DNA of 64,000 nucleotides from Phytoseiulus persimilis. Taxonomy: Eukaryota; Arthropoda; Arachnida; Mesostigmata; Phytoseiidae. This document shows positions 1 to 11,738 of this stretch, in pieces. Position numbers and translations under genes: made by a program. The DNA lies in contig CM075104.1 in the NCBI GenBank assembly GCA_037576195.1, forward strand, positions 10,556,211 to 10,620,210, given 5' to 3'. Under the pieces are notes generated by a model, which was not told where the DNA came from, searched no databases, and was given only the letters and a program-made list of their open reading frames with translations. Numbering within the stretch: the first letter of the stretch is position 1; every line of letters begins with the position of its first letter.

Positions 1-807
1 ACCGGTGATGGTTGAAAACTACTCAAGTCACTCCCATCAGGGGAAAAATGATGAAGGCTGAGGGTAGCGACCAAGCCGGCAATGTGTGAATGTAGTATCG
101 CTAGAAATGAAAGCGGTCGCGTTGCATCCTGCAGATGTGTCAACGGACCAGATGGTAAAGTGGACGGCGCCGGTTCGGGACAAGACGAAGACACGGTTTG
201 GAGCGGCGGCAGATTCGTCGACTCATCGTCGATATAAATCAGAGTTTCGGGATGAAGATTTGTTGTTAAGAATATTCTTAGGGAAAAATCTCCGGTTATC
301 CAACTTTTATGAATCATGGATAATTTACTCCTCATGGAACGTCAGATGCTCCATGATTAGTACCAGATTCCAGGTATAGAAGCAGAAAATTGATGGACTT
401 CTTGGCCTTCATGAGTGTTAACACTGACTTGAACTGCTACTCATCAGCTTCGAAACACCTACGAACCATGGAAAACCATTCCAGCTGGCCTGGAATCATC
501 GACTCCGGGAGGAAGAGAGAAGAATCCCCCAATGCCGTAGGCCGTGCAACCCTAGAACTGTTGAACACCCTTCCACTTGCGTTGAAAGAGATACAGGGTC
601 CAGGGATGTGTACCGGCCAACGGGTGCGCAGCGTGCCCGAGGGAGGTGCGGTCCTATTGTAGCGGTGATGAGTATCGAAGGAGGACACAGTTTGTCTCAA
701 TCTCCGTTACACGATGCTCCTCGTAGCGCACATTTTTCTCAAAGAGGGTCGTTTGGCCCGTGGTTGTCCACAGCGGAACCCACGTATCGATCCGGAGGTT
801 TGACGGG

Positions 808-3800
808 TCAATGCTTGGAGATTCTCTCGAATCTCGCGTTCATCCGCTCGATGGCCAAGACGACAGTGGCCATCGCGTGGCCTATCAGGCCAATGTAACA
901 GATGCCCTCGATATCTGCGACGTGAAGCGATTCAAGTTGACGGCCATCAGGGACTGCCGTACCAAGGCATCCTGTCCAAGCTCCCGCGACCTGTCTGAAC
1001 CAGGAGAGCAGGATGCCTGCCTCGTTGAGCCGCTGGATACTGAATGGAACATTTTGATATCGATCGATGAATCCATCTCACACATTCATTCGTCACTGGA
1101 CTGGCTAATTGGATAAAGTCTCTGGGAGAAATGTCAAACCATCACCTTTTGTTGATGAGTTTCACTCGAGACCGTTCAAGCCTCCTGTTCAGAAAGAAAA
1201 CGGCGTTGAAGGTATAGACCGATTCGGATCCGGCGTATAGTTCTCCGAGAAGCGTTTCCCTGCATCTAGCGGTCGCTGCTCGCGCGCAAGCGGGTCGACT
1301 GGCCAGGACCGTGGCACGACTCGACAAGATGGAAGTCAGGATTTCCGGATTGAACAGAATTGCTGCCTTCCTCTGAGTCTTCTGCTTCTCGACGATCCGA
1401 GTGTACAACTGACGCACAAATGGTTTGTCAGACATCTGAAAAATGCTTCGCTCATTTTCCTCACGCTTTTGCGCCTAAAGCTAGAAGTTGATCCGGACAC
1501 AGTTGATCAACCTCTCTCAGTTCTTGGAGTGGATCGACAAAAACAGATCAAACCTTGAGAACGTATTCGAAACTGTTTTCGGGAACGTAGACCCTCAGCG
1601 ACGGTCTCGTGTGCAAATCCCATAAACTGTTGACTCGCGGCATCTCTGGTTTGAACAACATCGCTCCCTGGGAAGCGACGAAATCTTGACAGCGAACTCA
1701 CTATTCCAAGAGAGCGAGCGAGGCGTTCCAATTCACAGTTTGCTCACTGAACTAAGTCTTATCTGAACCTTGAGCTGGCCCGCGTAAACGTTCATCAAGA
1801 TCATGCTCGTGCCAAGAATCCAGGTGATCCAGAGCATCCTGATCGTGTTCAACTTGGGAGGCTCTCCGCTGCCTGCAATGGGAATCGTGGACATGTTGGA
1901 GAGTACTCGCAAACCAACAAGCAAACTCTGGAGCGATCACGTCTGATTCCATGAGCAATGCGAGGGGGGCGACTACCCCATCAAAAGACGTACATTCGTT
2001 CCAAGTGTTTCCGAACAGCAGGAAAAAGTAACGGAGGCATACTCTCGAAAAATCCGATGTTCCCATGAGAATGAGTTGAGAGGCCGTCAACACGAGAGAG
2101 ATGAATACGATTGCCACCGAGAGAGTTATCCACACCTGTCGGAGGGAAGCTCAACATCGAGAGTACTTCGCGCAAACCCTGCAAGACGTCGGAGCTTCCG
2201 AGGACTCACGTCATAGTTCAGTTGTTTTAGCACCGCGAAAGGATCTTTACTGAAGCGGGTTTTCCTACCGGCGAGAATGATTATCTCGATGGGGTTGATC
2301 AGCGGCGACAAAGATGCCACAGCCAACTTTTCAGCACTCGGGTCTGTGCTGCAAAGCGCGATGTCCGCTTCCTGTGGAGTTTGGAAGGAATCATTTGAGG
2401 CGGCTCTCGACATTCCCTTCGCGAGTCACGAGTGGTCCAACTCCCACTGCCACATCATGGAAGTGAAACAAGCTTTCGAGCCAACCGTGAGGCGTCAATG
2501 ATCCGAATGATCGCGAAATAATTCGTTGATTGGAATAACCCCCGCATCTATGACAGCCCTCTCCTGAATCAGCACTGAAAAACGGAGGCATGACACAGCT
2601 AAGAAGATGAGAGTACGTCTCTGTCAAGAAGACCGATGGCTCCGTTCCAAGTGTCGTTGACCTTGAGACCCCAAGCTCCGGCGTTCGTCACGTTGTAACT
2701 GGAGTAATATGAATAAAATCAATTTTCCCATGTAGGAGGATGTCGCTCGGCTGTACTTATCGCTTAGCTCGTAATTGGCAGCGAGCGAGTACCTGAAACC
2801 TAGAGTCTTCGAAAGCACTGCGAGAATTCTGCCATACATCCCTCCGACGACCACGTTATGGCCTTCCTGATGAAGTATATGGTATGGCGGATACTGGAAC
2901 GAGATATCGGTCACGAGCTTCCGCGACCATTACATATACTAACAGTTTAACAGGAACTTCGAGAGACTAGCGGCCGGGTTTTCTCTGAATAATACTCGAA
3001 CAAGGGAAACGCGGGAGAATAGGACCTCACCGTGAAAGTAGCGATTCGGAGGAACTGTCCCCGCAAACTCATGTTGCACGGATTCAGAAGCGTGACAGAG
3101 GGTGTCGAACGAATCGGCATGCTGAACCGACCTTCCACACGCATGAAGAGAGCTGGTAGGACTTCCCTCCCCGCGAATCTCAGAGTGTCCTTTCGCCTAA
3201 ATTCAAACTTAAACGAGCCCCGCTGTCAAGAAATCAATGGCTGGTGCAAAGGCGTCGACTCGATGTGCGGTGATATCAAAATCGTTGAACTATCCCAATG
3301 CTCGCGCTCCGCACCTTTCGGGGTGAGGGCAGTGACGTATTTACCCCCCCCCCCCCAAAAACTCTTCAATGATATTCGGAGTGGTGGATTGAATTCCACT
3401 TCGATGGACGAAATTGTTCTGCAAAGATTCTTGGTTAGCAGGAAAATCTTTACAGGTTTGGAAAACATGTTTGTGTCATGAAAAAACATCACATCCCCCC
3501 CCCCTCAAAAACTTGGTACGTCCCTGAGTGAGGGGCGCTGATTCGAAGGCTGTAGTGTGACCCTGTTGTTTGATCGAATTTACGACTCTTGCATAAATCG
3601 TTAATACATTGAGAATCGACTCGATAATGGACAGCGCGTTCCAGCCGTTCAAATGAAATATTTCAATTCGAATGAAGCCATTCCTCTCTCATGGTTTCCG
3701 ACAGCGATTTCGATCGCATTGATTCCTGGTGCTCAGAGCTTCAATGTGTACTAAAACATCGCCTGATTATGGTAGGACTGGGGGATCGCTCTGTCCACGA

Positions 3801-4475
3801 AGCTTTTCGGATTGTTTGCACTGCGAACTCGCGACACACAAGGCCACAGTTCTGGTAGCCCGCCTTTGTCTACCTCAAAAGTGAGTAAAACGGGCTCCTC
3901 ATCATCTTCACCAAGTTGGCCTCTTTTTAGTTCCCCTCCTTCGATGATTAATCAGCCCATTTCAACGAGATGATAGTTTAGGGCTCGATAGGGAATTTCT
4001 GGCCCATTAGGTTGAGAGTTCAAAAATCCTCGAATGTCCTTCTCGGCGCATTCTGGCCTCTCGGTCTGGAAGGAGTCATTGAAACGAGCTTCCGATTTTC
4101 TTCTTCCAATATGAGCATCTGAATCATATCATCGACATTCGAGAGGCCCGAGGGCACCGAATGAGACTCGGGAAGGTTCCTGCGAAAATCCGCGATAATA
4201 ATGCCTCTACGTGACTGCGTGCGAAGTTCTAACCGTCGACTGTGGATAGGTTGAGCTTTCGACATGTTGATATTGAGCATCCCCCGTGTGCGCCAGAAAA
4301 TACCGCGCGAACGGCATCGCAGAGCGTCACATCCGGGTGCTCTAGCAAGCTCAGCTCTGCCTTGTTTTGATCGTAGGGGTGCGCAGGAACTTTTGGCGGG
4401 AGAACGCTGGTGAACGTCAACAATGGAAACTTCGTGAGAACCTCCGATCTGATCAGCTGTTGTATGTAGAGTTCG
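808..4475 (-). CDS. Ionotropic receptor (divergent iGluR family), multi-exon
   Basis: This is a ligand-gated cation channel of the protostome ionotropic receptor family, expected in the plasma membrane of sensory neurons. Read on the minus strand, the order is: a possible amino-terminal domain (about 4475-4020), ligand-binding lobe S1 (3144-2391; a stretch ending GFRYSLAANYE is typical), first helix (about 2135-2060, WITLSVAIVFISLVL), pore-loop-like RYFFLLFGNTWNE, third helix (about 1860-1790, LWITWILGTSMILMNVYAG), S2 (1731-1146) and the last helix (about 900-830) after RLNEAGILLSWF. The stop codon is at 808-810. About ten or eleven exons are separated by short introns. I could not make the splice phase work between the exon ending at 1146 and the final exon, so that junction is uncertain and may hide an indel. 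The first coding exon was not found. The subfamily is undetermined; this is a divergent copy rather than an obvious IR25a-type co-receptor. Confidence 0.8.
3330..3526. mobile_element. hAT-like MITE inside the ionotropic receptor gene
   Basis: This is a 197-bp non-autonomous element. Its ends are CAGTGACGTA on the left and, read in reverse complement, CAGGGACGTA on the right (9 of 10 match). Next to each end is a run of C followed by AAAACT, at about 3344-3360 and 3496-3512. It is flanked by 8-bp near-identical duplications, GGTGAGGG at 3322-3329 and AGTGAGGG at 3527-3534 (7 of 8). An 8-bp target duplication with CAG-type termini is the pattern known for hAT elements. There is no coding capacity. 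It sits between recognisable S1 exons and the upstream exons of the receptor gene, so it is probably intronic. Confidence 0.6.
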
Positions 4476-4558
4476 AAGCGTTCCTGTGGACAGAATGTTT
4501 ATTATTGTGAGTCGAGCGTGAGTTCCGACCGCTGACCAGCGGAGTTTGAGGACAAATC

Positions 4559-7500
4559 ATGGCTGGGGCCCCGGAGCGCACCCCATTCATCATTGTGATT
4601 AGAGAAGTTGTCAATAATTTTGTGTCGAAACGATCTCCTCATGCGTCAGCAGTTGAAGGTTTGTACGACATCCTCTCTCTCTTCGTCTGATATCAGCTAC
4701 TCAGGAACATTAATCGGGTGCTTGTACGAGTCGGAGCGAACTGGGAGCTCATTCTTGTGCCCACGATCGAGCTCCGTCCTAAAAAGTACAGATGTCAAAA
4801 CTCCCGATTTTGCTTCCAGGCGAAGTAACAGCAGAGGAACCGGCTCAGACGAGCGATGTACCTGAACCGGATACTCTGTTCGACGATTCTGATCCGTACG
4901 ATTGGGTGCCGAAAGCCGGAGGGGGTGAGCTAACGCTTGAGCTACCGCCGAAATGAGTTATTCGCAGTCTCGCGACTGGATCTCGCTGCACGACAGGACA
5001 AAAAGTCTGCTCAGCAGTCTCTCCTGTTGACATCAGCTCGAACATCCTGAGCTTCAATCATAGAAAAACTTTATTTTTTGCAGCCGCGGATCAGCTCCGT
5101 GTTCGCGCTGAGAACAACAACAAGCGCGCAGCGCCTGCGGGCACTGATGACGATGATGATGCAATTTTCAGCGGAATAGTAACTCAGAACCCCGCGCAGA
5201 ACGAGGTTGACCGAGATCTGCGGGATCGGAGCGATGACCCGAATCCTTTGAGCGATAAGCGGTCGGAGCCGATTCTCAAAAACGCTTTCGTGACCGCCGG
5301 CGGCAAAAGTTTGAAGGTCTCCGAGGAGGCTCTTCGGGCCGTTAAGAAGAAGCTGGAGGACGAAGGTTCGCCGCCCACGCGAGCACCTCCGCGTACTGAA
5401 GTCCGCGCAGGGTTCGATAGCGGTGTTCCTGCCGAGGTCTCCCAGAAGGCTTCGACGAGACGGAAGAAGGTTTCCGCTCACGACGGTCCGCTGGCTGAGC
5501 TCCACGAGGACCGTTTGGAGCCCGCAAGAGAGGACCGGAGGGATCTTTCGGAGATGCAGTCGTCCCATGAATTCATAATACCTTCCAAATATTCGGCCGC
5601 AAAGAAAGAAGCCCCGTTGATCGGGTTCACTACCGCTAGAGGAACCGCAACCAAAGTATCAGAGAGAGCGCTGAGAGAGATCCGCCAGATGCTCGATGAG
5701 GTATCTTCCGAGGTCGCTGATGGCGATGGTCAAACCATGGTACCGACAGAGAAGGCGAAGACACTCTCGGCGCCTGGCTTCTCGTCCGCGCGGGCCAAGT
5801 CGCCAGAGAGCTCGCTCAACCATTTCCCAGGCGGCTCGTCGCTCGGATTTACAACAGCTCCGGAAGCTGCGCAAGAAGTGTCGGAGGAATCTGCGAGAGA
5901 AGCCCGCGTCGAGGAGGAACTTCTCGAACCCATCGGAGGCGAGGGAGGACCGCACGGGACGGGAGACGGGAAAAAGCCCCTCATAGCGTCCGGGTTCTCT
6001 ACTGCGCGAGGCGAGTCAGTATCGGTATCGAGAGAGAACATAGAGCTCGCGAGGAAAATATTCGAGGAAGCTGGTGACGACCCCGAGGAAAGTTCACAGC
6101 AAACAAAAGACTGCACCCCTTCCGGTAGTCGTGCTGCGGCTCTGGGAACCAAACTCCGAAGGTCGCAGAAGGAAGAAGCTCAAGACTCAAAGACTCCTGC
6201 CAGGAGAATCGCGGGTAAATGTATAGAAGCTTCCGGGTATCGAGCGGGTCGACCCATATAGTTTTCGATTTCCATGACCATCCGCTGCGAATCGGGAACG
6301 TTCTGATCTAGGAAATCTGAGGAAGACTCTTTCAGGTCTCAAGCGACGGTCTCCGATGTGCCATACACCTCTGAACAGGTTGTCCTCGCCGATAACCCCG
6401 CTTCGAACACCCGCGAGTACGGGGATTTCGACTCCGATTCGAACGCTTCAGATAGAGAGACATCCTCTCAAGAAAGCTCGGGTACTCGGTGATATTGAGG
6501 AAAACGTGAAAGAAGTTGGAGCAAGCAAGAAGATCCAACTCGCCGAACTCACTTTGCTGAATCGATGCCCGGCCATGGCAGACTCCAGTTGGTCAGTCGG
6601 AGAGAGAGCGGAAGTTCCAAAGTTCTGCGTGTTCTGGGTTCATTCATTCATGTATCGAAAGTTCATCTGATGTTTTGTCGGGTTGTGGAAGAAAACTCCT
6701 GGATGGAACATGATGTAAGGAGAATATGTAGGAGCGCAAGACCTGAAATCAAAAAAGTGTCGCTTGCAGGTTTCGAGATGACGTCAGTGGCCGCAGAGTT
6801 CATCTTGAAGATGTCAAACGGAGCTTCAGACGGGAAATCAACGTTCGATCCTCCAACTTCGATTCCTGGTTTGCGAATCATTTCGAAATGGTAGGCTGTC
6901 GGAGATCTCCCTCCATGTTTCTCTCAATTACTCTCTCTGTTTGTCGTCGAGTAACGAATCAACCTGCGAAACATCTTTGTCAACAAGGTTGTGTGGAAGC
7001 TGGCGAACTATAGTGGTCGTGTCAAGGAACTGGCGGGTTGCCTCGTTATAGAGAATGTCTTGGATCAGCTGAAACATCGATGGAGCTTAGAGCACGAGGG
7101 CAAGAGGAGTCCTTTGAAAATGATTGGTAAGCGAGGCAACTAATTTGCAGCGTGACGCATCGCGCTGTTCGTTGACGCATCGCGCTCCGAAAGAAGAAGA
7201 CAAGTCTTTAGATTCCTTAGCCGACTACGGTTTCGATTCCGCAGCCGAACGCGACGCTCCCCCCGAGCCAACGATGGTGCTGTTGGTTAAAGATGTACGA
7301 CCGAATAGTTTGATTCTAACGGATGGGTGGTGAGAACCTATAGGAAATTCGAATTGCGTTTTTTGGGAGAACAATCACGTGCAGGAGGATGCGTAGCTCG
7401 TTCGCGAATATTTTATTGTGAAAGTTTCAAAAATCGTTTTTTTCCTCGAAGGTACTCGCTTCCTTGCGATGTGGATACGCCATTACAGACCTTGATATCC

Positions 7501-9796
7501 AAAGGATCTCTCCGCCCTGGGCAAAAAATCTGCGTCTGTGGAGCTCAACTCAAGGGAGCCCCGAACGGAGTGGATCCGCTAGAGCCGGTAGACGCAAGGT
7601 GACCGGGTGTTTTTTGACACCAAAGTCCACGGCTGAGAAGTACCCTACGTTTTCCCCGATCCGTGCTTGAGCCCTCGTCCTGACCCACTGGTGTCAACAC
7701 TTGCAGGCTGTCGATACATTTCAACTCGACCAGAAGAGCTCGATGGTACGCGAAAATGGGTTACCTTCGAAAGAGCCTTCTCGTACCGCTTACCTCCATA
7801 GTTCTGAATGGAGGTTGCTCGCCAGCAATCAGGGTTCGGGTGAGTGAGAAACTATCTGTGATCTATGATGGAATTTCGGAGGCGGAATTTGTATTCGGTA
7901 ATTCTATCTTCTAGGTGTCGTCGAGCTCGCCTCTGATGTTTTTTGAGAAACTCCCCCAGGGCGGCAGCGTGATGCGACAGGAATCTGCGGAGCGGAAGGA
8001 ACAGAGGAAGTTCAGCGAGAAGATGTCCACGATCTTGGAGAAGGTACAAATTTCAGCTGTCCGGAGGTATTCGAGTATCGATCATGGACCTCAGTCGAGT
8101 TCTCGAGAATCCGATCGAAAATCGTAATGGTTCGCATTTCAAGATTCACGAAGAAGTTTCGAAGGAGCTCGAGTTGGAACTCAGGTCGAAGCCAGTGACG
8201 CGTACCCGGTCGCGCCCTAAGCCGCCCGTCGCGAGCCTGGGATCGGGTAGGAAATGGATTTCTCAGCTCCTAGGATTTCCCACTGGTCGTGGATCAAAAC
8301 TCGGACCCAAGATCTGCGTAGTCAGAGATTCGGAAAGTGGTGAATATCCTTCTACTTGCTCGCAGGTGAAGAAATCTTCAAGGCGCTGGAAAATAGCCTC
8401 GATCCTTCGCAGCTCATGGAAAGCTTGAGCTCCACGCAGAGGAGGATGTTGGAAAATCACCGTGCACTGACAGAGGTATCAATCGCCATATTTCTACGGA
8501 GCGCTCGCTCTATCACTTCATCGTCTTCCGTTTCGGATAAACAGGATTTTTTCCCGAAGCCAATCAGAGCTGAGGGGGTTGTTTTTATTACATAGGAGAA
8601 GTTTCGCGCACGCTGGGTGATGAGACACGACGGCGACTGGAAGAGATGAGGCTGAGGCACGAATGTCCACAGGAGAGAGTGGTAGCGCCGCTTCTGAAGG
8701 TTCGTTTGAGAGTCGATGGGAGATGAACTCTTTTTGCGAGCGTTCGTTTGGAAAATTATTTTGAGAGATTGTCCCGATGACAACGCTGGAAGAGATGAAG
8801 AGACGAGCTGCGTCATGTTTATTCAGGTTTCGGAAGAGTTGTGGCGTGACCTCTAACAACACGCATTTATTTCTCAAAGTTGATGGTTTGTTGCTCTCTG
8901 AGCAACATCGAAGTCCCGCTCACTGTCTGGCGGCCGTCAGAAGATCTTAGGTCCATGCTTCGTGTAGGAGCTACAGTCACAATCTACAAAGCCAACGTGA
9001 CAACTTGTCGGTGAGTGATCGGTCGTTTGGACGTCCGCTCCGTGAGATTCTCCCAGCTCTCCTTCGATTCGATGAGGAGGCTCTCGATCAAAAAACTTCG
9101 AGCCACAGATCGGAACGACGAATCGAAAATTCCTCTTGGCAAGGGTTCGATCCCAGCTGAGTTCAGACAAGAGAAACGCAAGAAGGTAACCAATCGGGGG
9201 CGGAATCAATCGAAATCAGGGATGAGCGGTTTCAGCAGCGGAGGAGCGTTAGACATTCCCGAGAGCCGCTGGAGTGAATAAGAACTAGAGCAGAGATGCT
9301 CGTTCACGTCGTCCTGTATTTTCGACCGCTGGAAATTAGAACAGCTCTTTGCTAGCGAGCTCGAGCAAGGTCGGAGCTCGGAAACTTCGGGGAAGCTTGC
9401 TCATTCAGGCGAACATCGTGCCGCCATCCGTCAAATCACAACCGCGCTTGGGGTCACCCTGACGCTTCAAACGTAGTCGAAATTCTACCTCTACGGAGAG
9501 CACGGCGCTCAACTCCTGGCCCGGAGGATCAGGAACCGCCGAAATCGCCGCTGCTGGCGAGATATGTAGTCCCGTCATTATTGAATTTCGGATTCTTGGT
9601 TCCTTCTTCCTCTCCACGAGTGCGTTCCGCCTCCGGAGTCAAAAAAACTTCCGCTCCGGAGAGCGAGGAAAGTCGGGCCCGACTTGGCGCCGCTCAAGGA
9701 AATCCTTCACTGCTGGAATTTCGCGCTGATCCCAGAGGGCCTCCGAGCCAAGTGTTGAACCAATTCATCAGTCACATTCTTCCTTCATTTCGATGA
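4559..9796 (+). CDS. BRCA2: BRCA2 homologue (RAD51-loading recombination mediator), multi-exon
   Basis: BRCA2 loads RAD51 onto single-stranded DNA during homologous recombination in the nucleus. The likely start ATG is at 4559 (MAGAPERTPF), followed by an acidic exon ending near 4925 (DPYDWVPKAGGG). A long exon, about 5087-6214, carries four BRC repeats. The next exon starts at 6336 (phase 1 join, LKRRSPMCHTPLNRLSSP). The helical domain is seen at about 6735-7131 (WKLANYSGRVKELAG, LDQLKHRW). OB1 lies at about 7148-7610 (SLILTDGW then LRPGQKICVCGAQLKG). Coiled exons follow at 7707-8110, including EEIFKALENSLDPSQLMESL at 8370-8477. OB2 is at about 8600-9180 (VPLTVWRPSEDLRSML) and a weaker OB3-like stretch at 9380-9450 (SLLIQANIVPP). 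The last open frame stops at 9794-9796. About 16-18 exons with short introns give roughly 1,000-1,200 residues, far shorter than the vertebrate protein. The exon around 7600-7700 and the last two joins are unresolved. Confidence 0.87.
5281..6080 (+). other. Four BRC repeats of BRCA2
   Basis: Four RAD51-binding BRC motifs lie in one exon. Repeat 1, at about 5281-5358, reads NAFVTAGGKSLKVSEEAL. Repeat 2, at about 5611-5700, reads GFTTARGTATKVSERAL. Repeat 3, at about 5836-5925, reads GFTTAPEAAQEVSEESA and is the most diverged. Repeat 4, at about 5983-6075, reads GFSTARGESVSVSRENI. The F-x-T-A core that fits the RAD51 interface is present in all four, with serine in place of the first variable residue in repeat 4. 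A partial start, GFSSARAKS, at about 5770 may be a decayed fifth unit. The linkers are rich in acidic residues, serine and lysine and look disordered. Confidence 0.87.
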
Positions 9797-11396
9797 TTCG
9801 TGATTCGAGTTATCACAAAGCAGACGAGACAGAGTCCTTTCGCTCGTTTGAGGACCAAGAACCGATAGGTTTTCTCCAGACTCCGAGAAAATCTAGTTGT
9901 TGTTCTCAGATTTAGGAGACGAAGAAGCAGGTTTTTTGTCCCAGTCGGAAGTCTCTGTCGAGCCGATCAAAGGACCCCTACTGGCGGCGTGGCGTTTTCC
10001 GCAGGCGAGGAAGTTCGGCTGGCCAAACAAGATTCAAACCATCTCCTCATTGGCAGGAAATCCCCGTTCGGCTGACAACGACGAACAAAAAACGAACTTC
10101 GAGATCTACGACAGAAGTTCAGAGTAACTCGGGAAGCAAGCGCGGAGCTTGGATGATTTTAGTCAGATCCCACATTCCTCCACGGTTCGCCTGAGGCCCG
10201 CCGTGCCAAGAATTCGCTCAGAACGCGCCGATGCTTGAACTCCGTTCGAAGCTTCTGGAAGTCGGTAAGAGTTCCATAGCTCAACAAGCGCAGTCGCCCC
10301 TCATCGCATTCGAGACGTCGCTCGTCTGATGTGGCTCTGGAAAATAGATCCCCCGTTATCTATCTAACGTAGTAGAGAAATCACGTTTCATCTTCCCCTG
10401 AAAAAGGGGCGAAGATACGCACGCGAAGGTTCTCAAATCAGATTCGTTAATATGTTCTTTCTCAACCGTTGTGCGGCTCTCGCAGGATGCTTTGTCCACC
10501 GTTTTTTAAACCATCGTGTTTCTGAAGCAATTTTACCAGTTTCTTACAATTTCCAAGTTCTGTTGTCAACCGTTCGAATCAACCGCTCTTGGCGGATAGC
10601 CCATTTGTGTCAAATCGAACCTAAAAACGCGATCAAACGATTAAAATTAAAGCAATACTCAGGTCCTAATAAAAAAGCTGAACAACTGAGCGAGTCATTG
10701 GTTGGAGGCATCGCAGCTTCTCCGAAGTACTAACCTAGGCCCCCACCGCGGGCGTTCCAACTTCCGTTTCCACTCGCGAATGGTTTCTAATGCGGACCGG
10801 GTGTCGTACGGAGCCTGTTCGCGCTGCGCTGGAAGGCACTCAAGCTCAAGAGAACTTCAGGTTACATTGGAGCTCTCCTCGCAACATGAACTCCTTCGAG
10901 GTTCTTATGACTCATTCTTTCCTTTCTCTTAGAACGGGTCGGGTATGAGCGGGGACGAGTGACCTGAGACTAACTGATCGATCTTTGATTACGAAGGACC
11001 TTTACAGATGAAATACTTCCAGTTGAACAATCCAAAACTTCAAGGCAAGACGTCCCCATCGTTACGAATGCATTCATTGTTTTCTTTACGCCGCCGTGAA
11101 TTCCGGGATCCGATTCGTCCCCCGCAAGAAGAAAACTTAATTTCGTGACCAATGCTCATTCAAACCGCTGACGTTCGTTGCGGCGCACGTGCCGATTCGC
11201 ATTCATTGAAAACATCATTGATGACTTCCATAACGAACTTCCTGTCGAATCATTGTGGGGGGGAGGTGAATTTGATCGGGTTTTTTTTTTTTGAGAAGGA
11301 AGAAACAGAATAAGACGGACATGGAGCCTAACATGGATGGTTATGAAATTTCTCTCCAAAGTTCGTCAGCGGAGCATTACATCAGTTAGGAATCTC
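9797..11396. other. Intergenic stretch, no gene recognised
   Basis: Only short open frames occur here (the longest are about 75-95 codons, for example 10452-10733 plus and 9897-10127 plus). None shows a domain, a spliced continuation or a repeat structure that I recognise. The frame at 9897-10127 could be an extra 3' exon of the BRCA2 homologue, but there is no supporting motif. A run of T at 11281-11292 and a G run near 11257-11264 are the only low-complexity pieces. Confidence 0.5.
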
Positions 11397-11738
11397 GCGG
11401 TGGAAATAGGTACCGATTAGACCTATTTCCCGTTACAAACGCATAACGGAAAACAGTATTCCCGTTACTGCGGAAAATGTGTTCCAAACTATGTTCCTGC
11501 ATTCATGGTCTCTTCATATTTCTCGTGCGACTGAAAATTTCATTCCATCGCTCTCTATTGTGAGGTTACTGTGGGGTTCCACAGTTCTGGTCTCATAGCG
11601 TTAGCTAACGCAGCACGAATACGACCATGATAGAGCCCCATAAAAAAGCAAGTCTTTCATGTGATCTTTCCAGATTTCTTTGAGATACTATTTTCCGGTA
11701 TGCGTTTATAACGGAAAAATAGGTCTAGTACCGCCCTG
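11397..11738. mobile_element. MITE with about 45-bp inverted ends
   Basis: The left end (from about 11409) reads GGTACCGATTAGACC, then CGTTACAAACGCATAACGG. The right end (about 11691-11735), in reverse complement, reads GGTACTAGACC, then CGTTATAAACGCATACCGG. Apart from a 4-base gap the two agree over about 40 bp, so this is a pair of terminal inverted repeats around a non-coding 230-bp core. The left end holds its own inner palindrome (GGAAATAGGT and ACCTATTTCC at 11402-11430). An outer GCGGT pair extends the ends to about 11397 and 11738. I could not identify a target-site duplication, so the superfamily is open. No transposase frame is present. Confidence 0.6.

Noticed and set aside
86-379. 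97-codon plus-strand frame at the window start
   Set aside because: No motif and no supported splice partner; likely chance.
760-1116. 118-codon plus-strand frame
   Set aside because: It lies opposite the final receptor exon, whose last helix is clear on the minus strand.
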